Both the position numbers and the translations under genes were made by a program. A DNA stretch of 43,970 bases from Campylobacteraceae bacterium (GTDB taxonomy: Bacteria > Campylobacterota > Campylobacteria > Campylobacterales > Sulfurovaceae): contig JALWLW010000085.1 in assembly GCA_027081065.1 (NCBI GenBank), positions 1-43,970 of the forward strand, given 5' to 3'. Positions within the stretch are counted from its first letter, which is position 1. Each line of letters begins with the position of its first letter. The notes under the pieces are model-generated. The model made no database searches, was not told the DNA's origin, and worked only from the letters and a program-made list of their open reading frames with translations. Below are positions 7,627 to 15,267 of the stretch, piece after piece.

Positions 7627-8563
7627 GAATATTCTTTAAATGCTCATTATATGAATGAGTGAAATCATGTACGCCATTTTTATTTTTCATGAAGTACAAA
7701 TAGTCAGTTTGTTTAGGATTAAGAGCTGCTTCTATGGCTGTAATGGAAACAGAACATACAGGATAAGGAGGTAAGCCTTTATGGGCGTAGGTGTTAAATC
7801 TACTCTTATCTTCCTTTATACGTTTAGGGGTTACCTTTACATGAGAGTATTTCCCATAGTTTAATGTTCCATCCATTTGTAAAGGCATCTCTTTTTTGAG
7901 ACGGTTATAGATAACAGAAGCGACAATGGGCATCTCTTCATTGTTCGCAGCCTCTTTCTGTATTACAGAGGCTATGGTTAGGATTTTTAACCACTCTTTT
8001 TTATTATACTTTTTTAAATGTTTTAGTGCAAGTTTTTTATACTCTCTTTCACTCTCGTCTACAAGGAAAGATATGAGCTTCTTTTCTGAAATGTTTTTAG
8101 GAAGATGATAGGTCTCAGGCATTATTCCAGCTTCTTTGTAGAATGAAAACTCATCATAAGCACTTTCTAGTTTTTTTAAATCTAGTTTTTGCTGTTTGGC
8201 TAAATTCTCTAAAAAGATAGGACGTGTTTCTCCTGGAATAAGCGTTACGATATCTATAGCTTCTTTAGCTGTTGAAAGCTTTTTTAAAAAATCAATACGG
8301 CTCATTTCTTTTTTACCGATAAGAAGCGTACCACTTTTAGGTGCATTTAAAGCATAGGCTAAAAGATAAGTATCTAAAAAGCTTAATGCATAACCTTGCT
8401 CTTTTAAATGGCTAATCACTTTGGTGACTGAACCTTGAGGTAAAAAAACTGTTTGAGTTGTTTTGATAGGCATTGTAAAATAAAAAATTAATGAGATTAA
8501 CAATAAAATAATCAATATCAATAGTTTAGATAAGAATGAATAAAATAGTTTAAAAAATTTCAT
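7613..8563 (-). CDS. mltG: endolytic transglycosylase MltG (316 aa)
   Basis: Inner-membrane lytic transglycosylase that cuts nascent peptidoglycan glycan strands. One N-terminal membrane helix (about residues 12-30) is followed by a LysM-like part (LPQGSVTKVISHLKEQG) and the YceG catalytic domain. The motif ILTIASVIQKEAANNEE places the catalytic glutamate at E204, followed by VASVIYNRLKKEMPLQMDG and the conserved N-Y-G and YNTY-like segments (FNTYAHKGLPPYPVC). Length is typical. It is the last gene of the pqi operon, 12 nt after pqiC, so envelope lipid transport and wall synthesis are probably co-expressed here. Confidence 0.92.
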   Translation of the reverse strand: MKFFKLFYSFLSKLLILIILLLISLIFYFTMPIKTTQTVFLPQGSVTKVISHLKEQGYALSFLDTYLLAYALNAPKSGTLLIGKKEMSRIDFLKKLSTAKEAIDIVTLIPGETRPIFLENLAKQQKLDLKKLESAYDEFSFYKEAGIMPETYHLPKNISEKKLISFLVDESEREYKKLALKHLKKYNKKEWLKILTIASVIQKEAANNEEMPIVASVIYNRLKKEMPLQMDGTLNYGKYSHVKVTPKRIKEDKSRFNTYAHKGLPPYPVCSVSITAIEAALNPKQTDYLYFMKNKNGVHDFTHSYNEHLKNIQRAK

Positions 8564-8575
8564 TAATTATTATAC

Positions 8576-9130
8576 TCATTTATTGTTAATAATAGTTTCT
8601 TTGATATTTTGGAGCAGTTGCAGATAAGCAGTTTCCATCGATTTCATCATGCTCTCAATATTACTATGGTTGAGAACAGTTGTTTCAAAATTTTTTGTTT
8701 GCTTTTGATTTGTTTTTAAATCTACTATTTTATAGTTTGCTTTGAGCATTACTTGTTGCTGTGAAGCTATGAACTTTTTAATATCAACAATAACTTTTTT
8801 ATCTGTTTTATTGTTAGAGTCCCATGGGTAGAGGTAAACATTAGGGTTGTTCATTGATTGTTGTAGATAGTCTATAAGAATCTGTGTTAGCTTTTTATCC
8901 ATAGGTATGAGCCATTGTGCTTTGTCTACAAGTTCAATTTGGTATGGGCTAATTTGGCGTACAATTTTATGTTCTTTTAAGTATTTAGGAACGGTAACTT
9001 TAACGACATCAATAGTTTGTGTATATGTTGTTGTTTCTCTTATGTTTAAGTTGTCTCCTAAAGTATAAAATTTTTTAGAATCACAAGCTGTAAAAAATAA
9101 TAGGCTTAGTATAAGTAGTAATCTATTCAT
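8576..9130 (-). CDS. pqiC: PqiC-like outer-membrane lipoprotein (184 aa)
   Basis: Lipoprotein partner of the MCE protein PqiB. The signal ends in the lipobox FFTAC with acylated C16. After it comes KFYTLGDN, then a conserved VTVPKYLKEHKIVRQIS-type segment and YQIELVDKAQWLIPMDKKL, matching the ABC-type transport auxiliary lipoprotein family (PqiC/YmbA, DUF330), whose members share a tLxxvxvPxyLdrxxIv pattern. Its ATG overlaps the pqiB stop by one base (TAATG). In E. coli PqiC sits in the outer membrane at the end of the PqiB tunnel; the same role is inferred here. Confidence 0.85.
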   Translation of the reverse strand: MNRLLLILSLLFFTACDSKKFYTLGDNLNIRETTTYTQTIDVVKVTVPKYLKEHKIVRQISPYQIELVDKAQWLIPMDKKLTQILIDYLQQSMNNPNVYLYPWDSNNKTDKKVIVDIKKFIASQQQVMLKANYKIVDLKTNQKQTKNFETTVLNHSNIESMMKSMETAYLQLLQNIKETIINNK

Positions 9131-10815
9131 TATTCATCTCCTAATATGAGGGCATTTGATTTACGTTCAAGTGTTTTAGATACTTTACCCATAGACTCAG
9201 CTGTAGCATTTAGTGTTTTTAGAGTTAAAGAGAGCTCAGCTGAGAACTTTGAGTTAGCATTGTAGTCTTGACTTAAGGTTTTTACTTTTTCTAAGGTCTC
9301 TGTTAATTCAGCCAATGTCACTTGTAGACTGTCTGGTAAAGTTTTCAAAGATTCTTGTTCCGTAATATTATTGATATTTAAAGCAGCTTTATCAAAACTT
9401 TTTAGCATCTTGTTAAGATTATCAATGGTACTTTTTAAGTTCTTTAAAATGTCATTTATTGGTTTTTGATTTTTTTCAAAAAGATTGGTGGCTGAACTTA
9501 GAAGCTCTTCTAGTTTAAGCTTTTTAATTTTAATAACCAATGCTTCTACTTCTTTAAAAATATTTGATTCTTTTTTTGTTTTTATGGTAGGGAAATGAGT
9601 AAATTGACCATCAAACTCCAATGTTCCATTTTTCTCTTTTGTAAAGACTAGGTCAATAAACTGTGAGCCAATCAGAGGTAGGGCTGTATTGAGTTGAGCG
9701 CGTAAGCCTTCTTTTACTAGGTTATCAATAATTCTTCTTCCCTCACCTTCTAAATTTCTTTGTGAAAATCCTTTGGTATGAATAATGGCATATACTTCAG
9801 ATTCAATGGCTTTTGATTGGTGATTATAGTGACTTAAAATATCTATGACATAACCTACTTGAAAACTATTAAACTCAACAGGTGATCCAATTTCTAGTTT
9901 TGCAATAGGTTCATTGAAAATAAATTTGTAGACCTTATCATTTTCTCCTCTCATAAGATGTTTTGCTTTCATTTGGTTTAAGTTTTTGTAAAGAGGAAAT
10001 ATATGTCCTTTGTGAAGTTTTGCTAAATTATTCTCTCTTAAGCTTTGTGTTGGGGTATAAATTGATATTCCTCCACGAGCCAGTTGAGAAAAAGAGGCAA
10101 CCGTTAAGTCAAGTTTACCTTTTGAAATATCTACAGAAACAGAGGACGTTGTATAAAACTGCGTACTTTTATTGATATATTGGGTATATTTTTTATAAAC
10201 AAAAATAAGAAAGTTTATTTTTTTACCATTGGGTGCGATGGCAACACGTTGTACTTTTCCTATTTTTATCATACGATAATAGACATTTGAGCCTTTTTTT
10301 AAATGGTATGATTTTGGAGCAGAAAGTAGATAGGTCTCTCCATCAGCATCTTCGGCTGGAGCTTCTTCTAAACCTTGAAAATGTTTTTGTGTTAATTTAC
10401 TTTTTGTTGCTTTTAATTCAATGTATGAGCCAGAGAGTAGGGTGTCAAGTCCCCTAATACCACTAGAGTCAACATCTGGGTGTACAATCCAAAATTTTGC
10501 TGATTTATTGAGATATTTAGAGACATTTTTGTTCATACGTATTTGTACCGTTACTCCATCACCTTCTTCTGAAAGGCTAACATTCTCAACCGTTCCTACA
10601 ATGACATCTCGAAGTTTCACATGGCTTTGTTTTGCAATAAGTCCAGCATTTTCTTTAAAGTCTATGGTAATTAATGGACCTACTTTAGAATAGTATTGAA
10701 ATGCTAACCACAAAGCAATAACCATTGCAATAAAAGGGACAATCCAAATGGTTGTTAGCAGTTGAATACCTTTTGATTTTTTAATTCTAGGTGTATTGTA
10801 TTTTTGATGAGGCAT
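9130..10815 (-). CDS. pqiB: PqiB, MCE-domain intermembrane lipid transport protein (561 aa)
   Basis: Membrane-anchored MCE protein that forms a periplasmic tunnel for lipids between inner and outer membranes. One helix at about residues 20-41 is followed by three MCE repeats, each with a strand plus xVxxRdVxVGxVexV pattern: HVKLRDVIVGTVENVSL near 65, a second near 170 (VYYRMIKIGKVQRVAI) and a third near 310 (VEFNSFQVGYVIDIL). The C-terminal 150 residues are long amphipathic helices (LLSSATNLFEKNQKPIND; TLSQDYNANSKFSAELS), as in E. coli PqiB (about 546 aa). An AAGGA ribosome-binding site lies about 10 nt before the ATG. Followed by pqiC and preceded by pqiA. Confidence 0.93.
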   Translation of the reverse strand: MPHQKYNTPRIKKSKGIQLLTTIWIVPFIAMVIALWLAFQYYSKVGPLITIDFKENAGLIAKQSHVKLRDVIVGTVENVSLSEEGDGVTVQIRMNKNVSKYLNKSAKFWIVHPDVDSSGIRGLDTLLSGSYIELKATKSKLTQKHFQGLEEAPAEDADGETYLLSAPKSYHLKKGSNVYYRMIKIGKVQRVAIAPNGKKINFLIFVYKKYTQYINKSTQFYTTSSVSVDISKGKLDLTVASFSQLARGGISIYTPTQSLRENNLAKLHKGHIFPLYKNLNQMKAKHLMRGENDKVYKFIFNEPIAKLEIGSPVEFNSFQVGYVIDILSHYNHQSKAIESEVYAIIHTKGFSQRNLEGEGRRIIDNLVKEGLRAQLNTALPLIGSQFIDLVFTKEKNGTLEFDGQFTHFPTIKTKKESNIFKEVEALVIKIKKLKLEELLSSATNLFEKNQKPINDILKNLKSTIDNLNKMLKSFDKAALNINNITEQESLKTLPDSLQVTLAELTETLEKVKTLSQDYNANSKFSAELSLTLKTLNATAESMGKVSKTLERKSNALILGDE

Positions 10816-10835
10816 AAAGAAGCTTTCCTTTTTAG

Positions 10836-11438
10836 TTATCTATTATTTTGATTGTCATTGTCTATAATAAGTCGTGTATCAAAAGAGAGTGCTGAAAGCA
10901 TGGTAAAAAACACCATTAATGCAAAAGCTGTAGCACCAGCACCTGGGTAAATTTGAACGGTTGAAAAATGAATAAGTACAGAAAGTATGATGACTACAAA
11001 AACATCCACCATAGACCAAGGGCCAATGGCTTCTGTGATATAAAAAAGTTTATGTTTGTCAAGAAAACTAGAACGGGTTTTGTACTTAGCTGCTATGAGC
11101 AAATAAATAATAAGTAAAAATTTTAAAAGAGGAACAACCACTGAAGCTAAAAGAATAATAATAGCAATAGGGTAAGAGCCTAGCTCCCAAAGATGGATGA
11201 TTCCTCCTAAAATAGTACTTCCACTGTTAACCCCAAATTGCTTAGAGATTAAAATAGGGTAAAGGTTTGCTGGTATGTAGAGAATTATTGCTGTAATGAG
11301 TAGGGCTAAAGTTTTATGATATGAGTCTTTAAGAGAATGGTTAATTTTACTGTGGCATCGTCTACACTTAGTGATTTTAGGATGTTCGTAGTTTACTGTT
11401 TCACAAATATGACAACGAATGAAATGTTCACTACTCAT
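10836..11438 (-). CDS. pqiA: PqiA-like membrane protein, C-terminal half as a separate gene (about 200 aa)
   Basis: Second of two adjacent PqiA-domain genes. It begins with a Cys4 zinc-ribbon/rubredoxin-like element (RCHICETVNY..CRRCHSKI) and has four membrane helices, including the family motifs YIPANLYPI, GSYPIAIIILLASVVVPLLK and IGPWSMVDVF. E. coli PqiA is one 417-residue chain with two such domains; here they are two proteins. An in-frame ATG exists at 11462, but the GGAG at 11449-11446 is correctly spaced only for the ATG at 11438, which overlaps the upstream stop as ATGAGTAG. Likely the membrane partner of PqiB. Confidence 0.85.
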   Translation of the reverse strand: MSSEHFIRCHICETVNYEHPKITKCRRCHSKINHSLKDSYHKTLALLITAIILYIPANLYPILISKQFGVNSGSTILGGIIHLWELGSYPIAIIILLASVVVPLLKFLLIIYLLIAAKYKTRSSFLDKHKLFYITEAIGPWSMVDVFVVIILSVLIHFSTVQIYPGAGATAFALMVFFTMLSALSFDTRLIIDNDNQNNR

Positions 11439-12066
11439 CATCGTCTCCATAAATACTAGCATGTAGTATCCAAAGTTGGTGAAAACTAATGTTTTTAGTA
11501 ATCATAATGTCAAGAATAAGAGTTATCATTAACGCAATGAAGGCAACTCCTAGTTCTATATTTGCTACATCAAATAGTTTTACCATAGAAACCAAAAGAG
11601 AGATAAAAAAGATGTCAACCATGTTCCACGGTTTAATTTGGGCTAAAAGAATAAGTAGACGTTTGGTTAAATATCCGGCCTTTTCGATTTTCATAAAAAA
11701 AAGAAGTAAAAACATACAGAGTAAAATAATAATAGGAAAAATAACAATAATAAAGAGAAATAACATTCCTACTACATATTGTTCATGTTCCTCAATGACC
11801 ATAAAGAGAGAACCTAGCGTCAAACTTTGTTCTAAGCCTTTAATATTAATGTGAATAATAGTAAATTCAAAAGCAATAAATAGAGAAATAGAGGCTGCAA
11901 TAACAAGGGCTAAAGTTTTATTTAACATTTGGCTATCTTGTTGATAGAGAAGAACATTACATTCTGAACAAAGGGCTTTCTCTTTTTCAGGGAGTTGCAC
12001 CTTTTGATGTAAGGTATGACATTTCTTACAAATAATAAGTTTGTCTAGTTCGTGTTCTTTAATCAT
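11431..12066 (-). CDS. pqiA: PqiA-like membrane protein, N-terminal half as a separate gene (211 aa)
   Basis: First gene of the pqi operon. A Cys4 ribbon (CKKCHTLHQ..CSECNVLL) is followed by four hydrophobic helices and the family motif IKPWNMVDIFFISLLVSMVK, which parallels IGPWSMVDVFVVIILSVL in the following gene. The segment around SLTLGSLFMVIEEHEQYVVG replaces the usual glycine-rich helix, so the two halves have diverged. No Shine-Dalgarno is visible; a TGCTATAAT box ends 6 nt before the ATG, which points to a leaderless mRNA. Translation of the second half is probably coupled through the 8-nt overlap. Confidence 0.85.
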   Translation of the reverse strand: MIKEHELDKLIICKKCHTLHQKVQLPEKEKALCSECNVLLYQQDSQMLNKTLALVIAASISLFIAFEFTIIHINIKGLEQSLTLGSLFMVIEEHEQYVVGMLFLFIIVIFPIIILLCMFLLLFFMKIEKAGYLTKRLLILLAQIKPWNMVDIFFISLLVSMVKLFDVANIELGVAFIALMITLILDIMITKNISFHQLWILHASIYGDDDE

Positions 12067-12072
12067 AAATAG

Positions 12073-12078
12073 ATTATA
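12073..12078 (-). promoter_or_regulatory. extended -10 box of the pqi operon, leaderless type
   Basis: On the minus strand TGCTATAAT is followed by only CTATTT and then the ATG of the first pqiA gene (12066). Transcription starting 6-7 nt after the box would begin at the A of the ATG. The divergent gene at 12104 has a similar box in the same 37-nt gap. Confidence 0.6.
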
Positions 12079-12092
12079 GCATATTTTTATGT

Positions 12093-12098
12093 TATGAT
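12093..12098 (+). promoter_or_regulatory. extended -10 box of the 12104 gene, leaderless type
   Basis: TGTTATGAT (12090-12098; hexamer TATGAT) lies 5 nt before the ATG at 12104 and there is no Shine-Dalgarno. The start site expected 6-7 nt after the hexamer falls on the ATG itself. Confidence 0.5.
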
Positions 12099-12103
12099 TT
12101 TAC

Positions 12104-12745
12104 ATGAAAAAAATAGCCATAAGATTTTCTATTGATGAAGATGATGATGTTAAGTCTCTTGCTCAACATATACAGCGTTTTATTGTAGAGGGAGACTATA
12201 GAACTGCTACAATTAGTAAACAAATTATTAATAATGAGCGTATTGTTTTAGACATTGGCATGGAAGAGAACATGCCTGAGTTTACAGAATTTGTTGAAGA
12301 ACTAGATGAAAATATGGTGGCGTATGAACTTTATAAGGCTGTTAATGGAGATTGGGATAAATGTGCATTAGATGATTTAGAACTAGATCGAACTCCTGAA
12401 TGGTTGGCTATGCTAATTGGTCTAAATGTGCTTTGGTATGGGGTTATGACGGTTTTACAGTTCTTTTTCATTTATGAATGGTACAGTGAAAAGTATGAAT
12501 GGGGTGGTATTGTATCCACCATCGTAGCTTTTTTTACAGCACTAACACCTATTTATGGCTCATTAGTTGCTTATTGGTCTGTTACTGAATTATCTGATTG
12601 GGAAAGCTACAAAGCACTATGGGCATTTTTTGTTTATTATATCCCATTACTTTGGTTTATTTTATATTTGGTTTGGATTATTATTAAAGCTTTATATCGT
12701 GATCGATGGTATCGGTTTTGGCGTTCTGAGTTTAATTTATGGTGA
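12104..12745 (+). CDS. membrane protein of unknown function, divergent from pqi operon (213 aa)
   Basis: I do not recognise this family. Residues 1-95 are soluble and acidic, with an alpha/beta look (KKIAIRFSIDEDDDVKSLAQ; ERIVLDIGMEENMPEFTEFV). Residues from about 100 on hold three hydrophobic helices (MLIGLNVLWYGVMTVLQFFF; IVSTIVAFFTALTPIYGSLV; ALWAFFVYYIPLLWFILYLV) and a tryptophan/arginine-rich C-terminus (RDRWYRFWRSEFNLW). There is no signal peptide, so the N-terminal domain is likely cytoplasmic. It shares a 37-nt divergent promoter region with pqiA, which hints at an envelope role or common control; that is inference only. Confidence 0.7.
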   Translation: MKKIAIRFSIDEDDDVKSLAQHIQRFIVEGDYRTATISKQIINNERIVLDIGMEENMPEFTEFVEELDENMVAYELYKAVNGDWDKCALDDLELDRTPEWLAMLIGLNVLWYGVMTVLQFFFIYEWYSEKYEWGGIVSTIVAFFTALTPIYGSLVAYWSVTELSDWESYKALWAFFVYYIPLLWFILYLVWIIIKALYRDRWYRFWRSEFNLW

Positions 12746-12781
12746 AGGGTAAAAGAGTTATTTTAAATAAAACTTCTTGGC

Positions 12782-12787
12782 TATAAT
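12782..12787 (+). promoter_or_regulatory. -10 promoter box of the methyltransferase gene
   Basis: GGCTATAAT with hexamer TATAAT at 12782-12787, 27 nt before the ATG at 12815. No strong Shine-Dalgarno follows; only GTAGAG lies near the start. Confidence 0.5.
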
Positions 12788-12814
12788 GCTAACCAAAAAA
12801 ACAAGTAGAGCCAA

Positions 12815-13471
12815 ATGAACCGAGCTAACTGTAGATGTAAAATTTGTCAATCCTTCACTTCTCTCATAAAAGATGTAAAAAAAGAGCTAAATTACTACCG
12901 TTGTAGTACTTGTGGGTTCATATACCTAGATGATGCCCAAAGAGTCGATGAAACACGAGAGAAAAAGCAGTACGACCAACATAACAACAGCTTAGAAAAC
13001 AAGGGCTATGTTCAGATGTTTGAGGAGTTTATTGAGCTTTCTATTGCTTCTTATTTACCAAACATTCAAACAGCTTTAGATTTTGGGTCAGGTCCAACAC
13101 CTATTTTTTCGGAGCTTTTGAAGAGACGAGGGTTAGAGGTAGACATTTATGACCTCTTTTATGCTCCACAAAAGGTGTATGAGAGTAAAAGTTATGACCT
13201 CATAAGTTCAACTGAGGTCTTTGAACATCTCTCTAAGCCTCTTGAAGTTTTAGAGCTTTTGAGTAAACATCTAAATCCTCAAGGTTATATTGTCCTCATG
13301 ACCAAGTTTCCACCTAAAGAGGACGACGCTTTTTTAAACTGGTGGTACAGAAGAGACCCGACACACATTAGTTTTTTTACACCTCAAAGTTTTGAGCTTA
13401 TGGCTGAAAAAGTAGGGCTAAAACTGCTAAAAACCATCAACAGTAATATCGCCGTGTTTCAAAAATGTTAG
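12815..13471 (+). CDS. class I SAM-dependent methyltransferase with N-terminal zinc ribbon (218 aa)
   Basis: Residues 6-33 carry cysteines in zinc-ribbon spacing (CRCKIC at 6-11, CSTCG at 30-34). A Rossmann-type methyltransferase domain follows: motif I ALDFGSGPTP at residues 87-96, an acidic end of strand 2 (EVDIYDLFY), and motif IV/V STEVFEHLSKPLEVLELLSKHLNPQG, quoted here as STEVFEHL and LNPQGYIVLMT. This is the Methyltransf_23-like layout seen in rRNA, sugar or metabolite methyltransferases; the substrate cannot be read from the sequence. Its last 7 nt overlap the TruC-like gene, so an RNA-modification role is possible by association. Confidence 0.8.
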   Translation: MNRANCRCKICQSFTSLIKDVKKELNYYRCSTCGFIYLDDAQRVDETREKKQYDQHNNSLENKGYVQMFEEFIELSIASYLPNIQTALDFGSGPTPIFSELLKRRGLEVDIYDLFYAPQKVYESKSYDLISSTEVFEHLSKPLEVLELLSKHLNPQGYIVLMTKFPPKEDDAFLNWWYRRDPTHISFFTPQSFELMAEKVGLKLLKTINSNIAVFQKC

Positions 13472-14172
13472 AAATTCTCTACCAAGACGAATACCTAGTC
13501 GTCATTAATAAACCCTCTGGATTGCTGGTGCATAAGTCGCCCATTGATAAACTCGAAACCCAATTTGCTTTGCAGATGGTACGCGACCAAATAGGGCAGT
13601 ATGTTTATCCTGTGCATCGTTTAGACAAACCGACATCGGGTGTTTTGGTGTTTGCTCTTAGTTCAGAAGTGGCAAGTTTACTCTCTGAGCAGTTTAAAAC
13701 ACATAGCATCGAAAAAGAGTACACAGCTGTGGTACGTGGCTACACCAAAGAGTCAGAATTAATTGACTATGATTTAAAAGTTATTTTAGATAAAAAAGCA
13801 GACAAAGACAGAAGCGACAACAAAGAGCCACAGTCTGCTCAAACCTATTATGAAACCCTAGCTCAAATAGAGCTACCATACCCTGTAAGTCGCTACCCTG
13901 TGGCACGTTACTCTTTGGTGAAACTCCTGCCAAAGACAGGTAGAAAACATCAGCTTCGACGACATATGAAACACATATTGCATCCTATCGTAGGGGACAC
14001 CAAATATGGACGACACGAACACAACGTACTTTTTCGTGAAAAGTTTGATTGTCATAGACTTTTGCTTCATGCAAACAAAATTAAATTTCTGCACCCTATT
14101 ACTAAAGAAACTTTAGAAATAGATGCTGAAATGGATGATGTGTTTCAGAGAATTTATGAACTTTTTGATTAA
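13465..14172 (+). CDS. truC: RluA-family pseudouridine synthase, TruC-like (235 aa)
   Basis: Converts uridine to pseudouridine in RNA; by family resemblance tRNA U65 (TruC), although other RluA-family targets are possible. The catalytic motif VHRLDKPTSGVLVFAL contains the nucleophile D54. Other family signatures are VINKPSGLLVHKS near residue 14-25, LPKTGRKHQLRRHMKHI and HPIVGDTKYG. There is no S4 domain at the N-terminus, as in TruC. Length (235) is close to the E. coli protein (260). The start overlaps the methyltransferase stop by 7 nt. Confidence 0.85.
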   Translation: MLEILYQDEYLVVINKPSGLLVHKSPIDKLETQFALQMVRDQIGQYVYPVHRLDKPTSGVLVFALSSEVASLLSEQFKTHSIEKEYTAVVRGYTKESELIDYDLKVILDKKADKDRSDNKEPQSAQTYYETLAQIELPYPVSRYPVARYSLVKLLPKTGRKHQLRRHMKHILHPIVGDTKYGRHEHNVLFREKFDCHRLLLHANKIKFLHPITKETLEIDAEMDDVFQRIYELFD

Positions 14173-14196
14173 AGAGTTCCCTTAATCCCTTTTTGA

Positions 14197-14217
14197 TATA
14201 ATTCATTCAAATGAATT
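14197..14217 (+). promoter_or_regulatory. extended -10 promoter plus palindrome before the TPR gene
   Basis: TGATATAAT (hexamer 14197-14202) is an extended -10 box 18 nt before the ATG at 14221. It runs directly into a perfect palindrome, AATTCATT (14200-14207) and AATGAATT (14210-14217), with a 2-nt centre that would cover the transcription start and the ribosome-binding site. This is a possible operator or 5' hairpin; AT-rich chance symmetry is the alternative. Confidence 0.4.
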
Positions 14218-14220
14218 GGG

Positions 14221-15213
14221 ATGAGCATGGACAAGTTTACAAGTGAAGAAAATAAAGATTTAAAAAAATTACTACAGTTTTTAGCACTTTTCCCCTCTAT
14301 AGAGATACAATTTGAGATTTTAGAAAAAATTTTAGATGACAAAGACTTAAACATCAAGCTTCAAGCATTAGTTGAAAAAAAGTGGCTTAGTGAAGATAAT
14401 GGATGTTATAAGTTTGATAAAAATATTCAAGACATTATAAATAATGACGAAGCTTTAGTTTATGAAAATATCACTTATGCTTTAGAAAACATTTCAACTT
14501 ACATTGACCCTTATAATAGTACTTTAATAGCAAAAAGTTTGAGTGCGTATCGAGTTATTGTAGAGAGACTCTTAACACTTTTTAAAGAGAAATCTGATAA
14601 TTATATTGCAGGTCTTTTAGATTCAATGACCTTTTTACATTATGCTACGGGAGAGTACAAAGAGGCGTTGCTTATGCAAGAGAAGTCTTGTACAATAAGA
14701 GAGACGCTATTTGGTGAGAAGTCAGCTGTTACGGCTAAAAGTTATGATTTGTTGGGTGTGATTTATATGGGGATGAAAAATTATGAAAAGGCTTTACCTT
14801 TTTATGAAAAAGCTCTACAAATTCGAGAAGAGCTTTTAGGTGAAAAAAATATTGACACAGCTACAAGTTACAATAATTTAGCAGGATTTTATGATGCTGT
14901 AGAAAAATATGTTAAAGCAGAGCCTCTTCATTTAAAAGCTTTAGAAATTAAAGAAGCACTTCATGGAGCAGAACATGCTTCTACAGCTCGAAGTTATTGG
15001 AACATTGCACTTTTTTATAAAAGAAGAAAAGCTTGTATTAAAGCCAAAGATTTTTTTGAAAAAACGAAGAAAATTATCAAAAAGTTAGAATATTTTGAAG
15101 TGAGTGAAATAGATTTAAATAGAGCCTTAGCTGAGGTAGAGAAGAACTTAAAGAAAGAGGCAAAGGCTAAATTTAATAAAAGAGGGCGTTTTTGTATTGA
15201 GGAGCTGAGTTAA
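14221..15213 (+). CDS. tetratricopeptide-repeat protein, kinesin-light-chain-like TPRs (330 aa)
   Basis: Residues 1-130 look like a helical winged-helix-type domain (LQFLALFPSIEIQFEILEKI; LVEKKWLSEDNGCYKFDKNI), as found between the ATPase and TPR parts of STAND proteins, but there is no ATPase here. From about 135 to 290 come 42-residue TPRs of the kinesin-light-chain sort: YKEALLMQEKSCTIRETLFG, YEKALPFYEKALQIREELLG, YVKAEPLHLKALEIKEALHG, each followed by TA.SYxNLA-type helices. Scaffold or protein-interaction role inferred. Start taken at 14221; ATG at 14227 also fits. It ends at a strong hairpin shared with convergent lysS. Confidence 0.75.
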   Translation: MSMDKFTSEENKDLKKLLQFLALFPSIEIQFEILEKILDDKDLNIKLQALVEKKWLSEDNGCYKFDKNIQDIINNDEALVYENITYALENISTYIDPYNSTLIAKSLSAYRVIVERLLTLFKEKSDNYIAGLLDSMTFLHYATGEYKEALLMQEKSCTIRETLFGEKSAVTAKSYDLLGVIYMGMKNYEKALPFYEKALQIREELLGEKNIDTATSYNNLAGFYDAVEKYVKAEPLHLKALEIKEALHGAEHASTARSYWNIALFYKRRKACIKAKDFFEKTKKIIKKLEYFEVSEIDLNRALAEVEKNLKKEAKAKFNKRGRFCIEELS

Positions 15214-15253
15214 AATATTTTCGGACAAATTTTTGTCCAAAAATATATTTTAA
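15212..15253. terminator. bidirectional terminator between TPR gene and lysS
   Basis: GGACAAA (15223-15229) and TTTGTCC (15232-15238) form a perfect stem core that extends outward through AAAATAT.TTTT on the left and AAAATATATTTT on the right. A/T runs flank both sides, so it can terminate the TPR gene (+) and lysS (-). Confidence 0.7.
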
Positions 15254-15267
15254 AGTTAAAGAGTGAT

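Noticed and set aside
11489..11854. 121-codon plus-strand ORF opposite pqiA
   Set aside because: Lies wholly inside a recognised membrane-protein gene on the other strand; composition (I, K, T, R) and lack of start signals mark it as a shadow.
12104..12745. PqiA-like or VUT-type assignment for the membrane protein
   Set aside because: Hydrophobic helices only; no PWxMVD motif or cysteine ribbon, so left unnamed.
12567..12752. 61-codon ORF in a second frame at the end of the 12104 gene
   Set aside because: Overlaps the membrane helices of the larger gene in the same direction; no start signals of its own.
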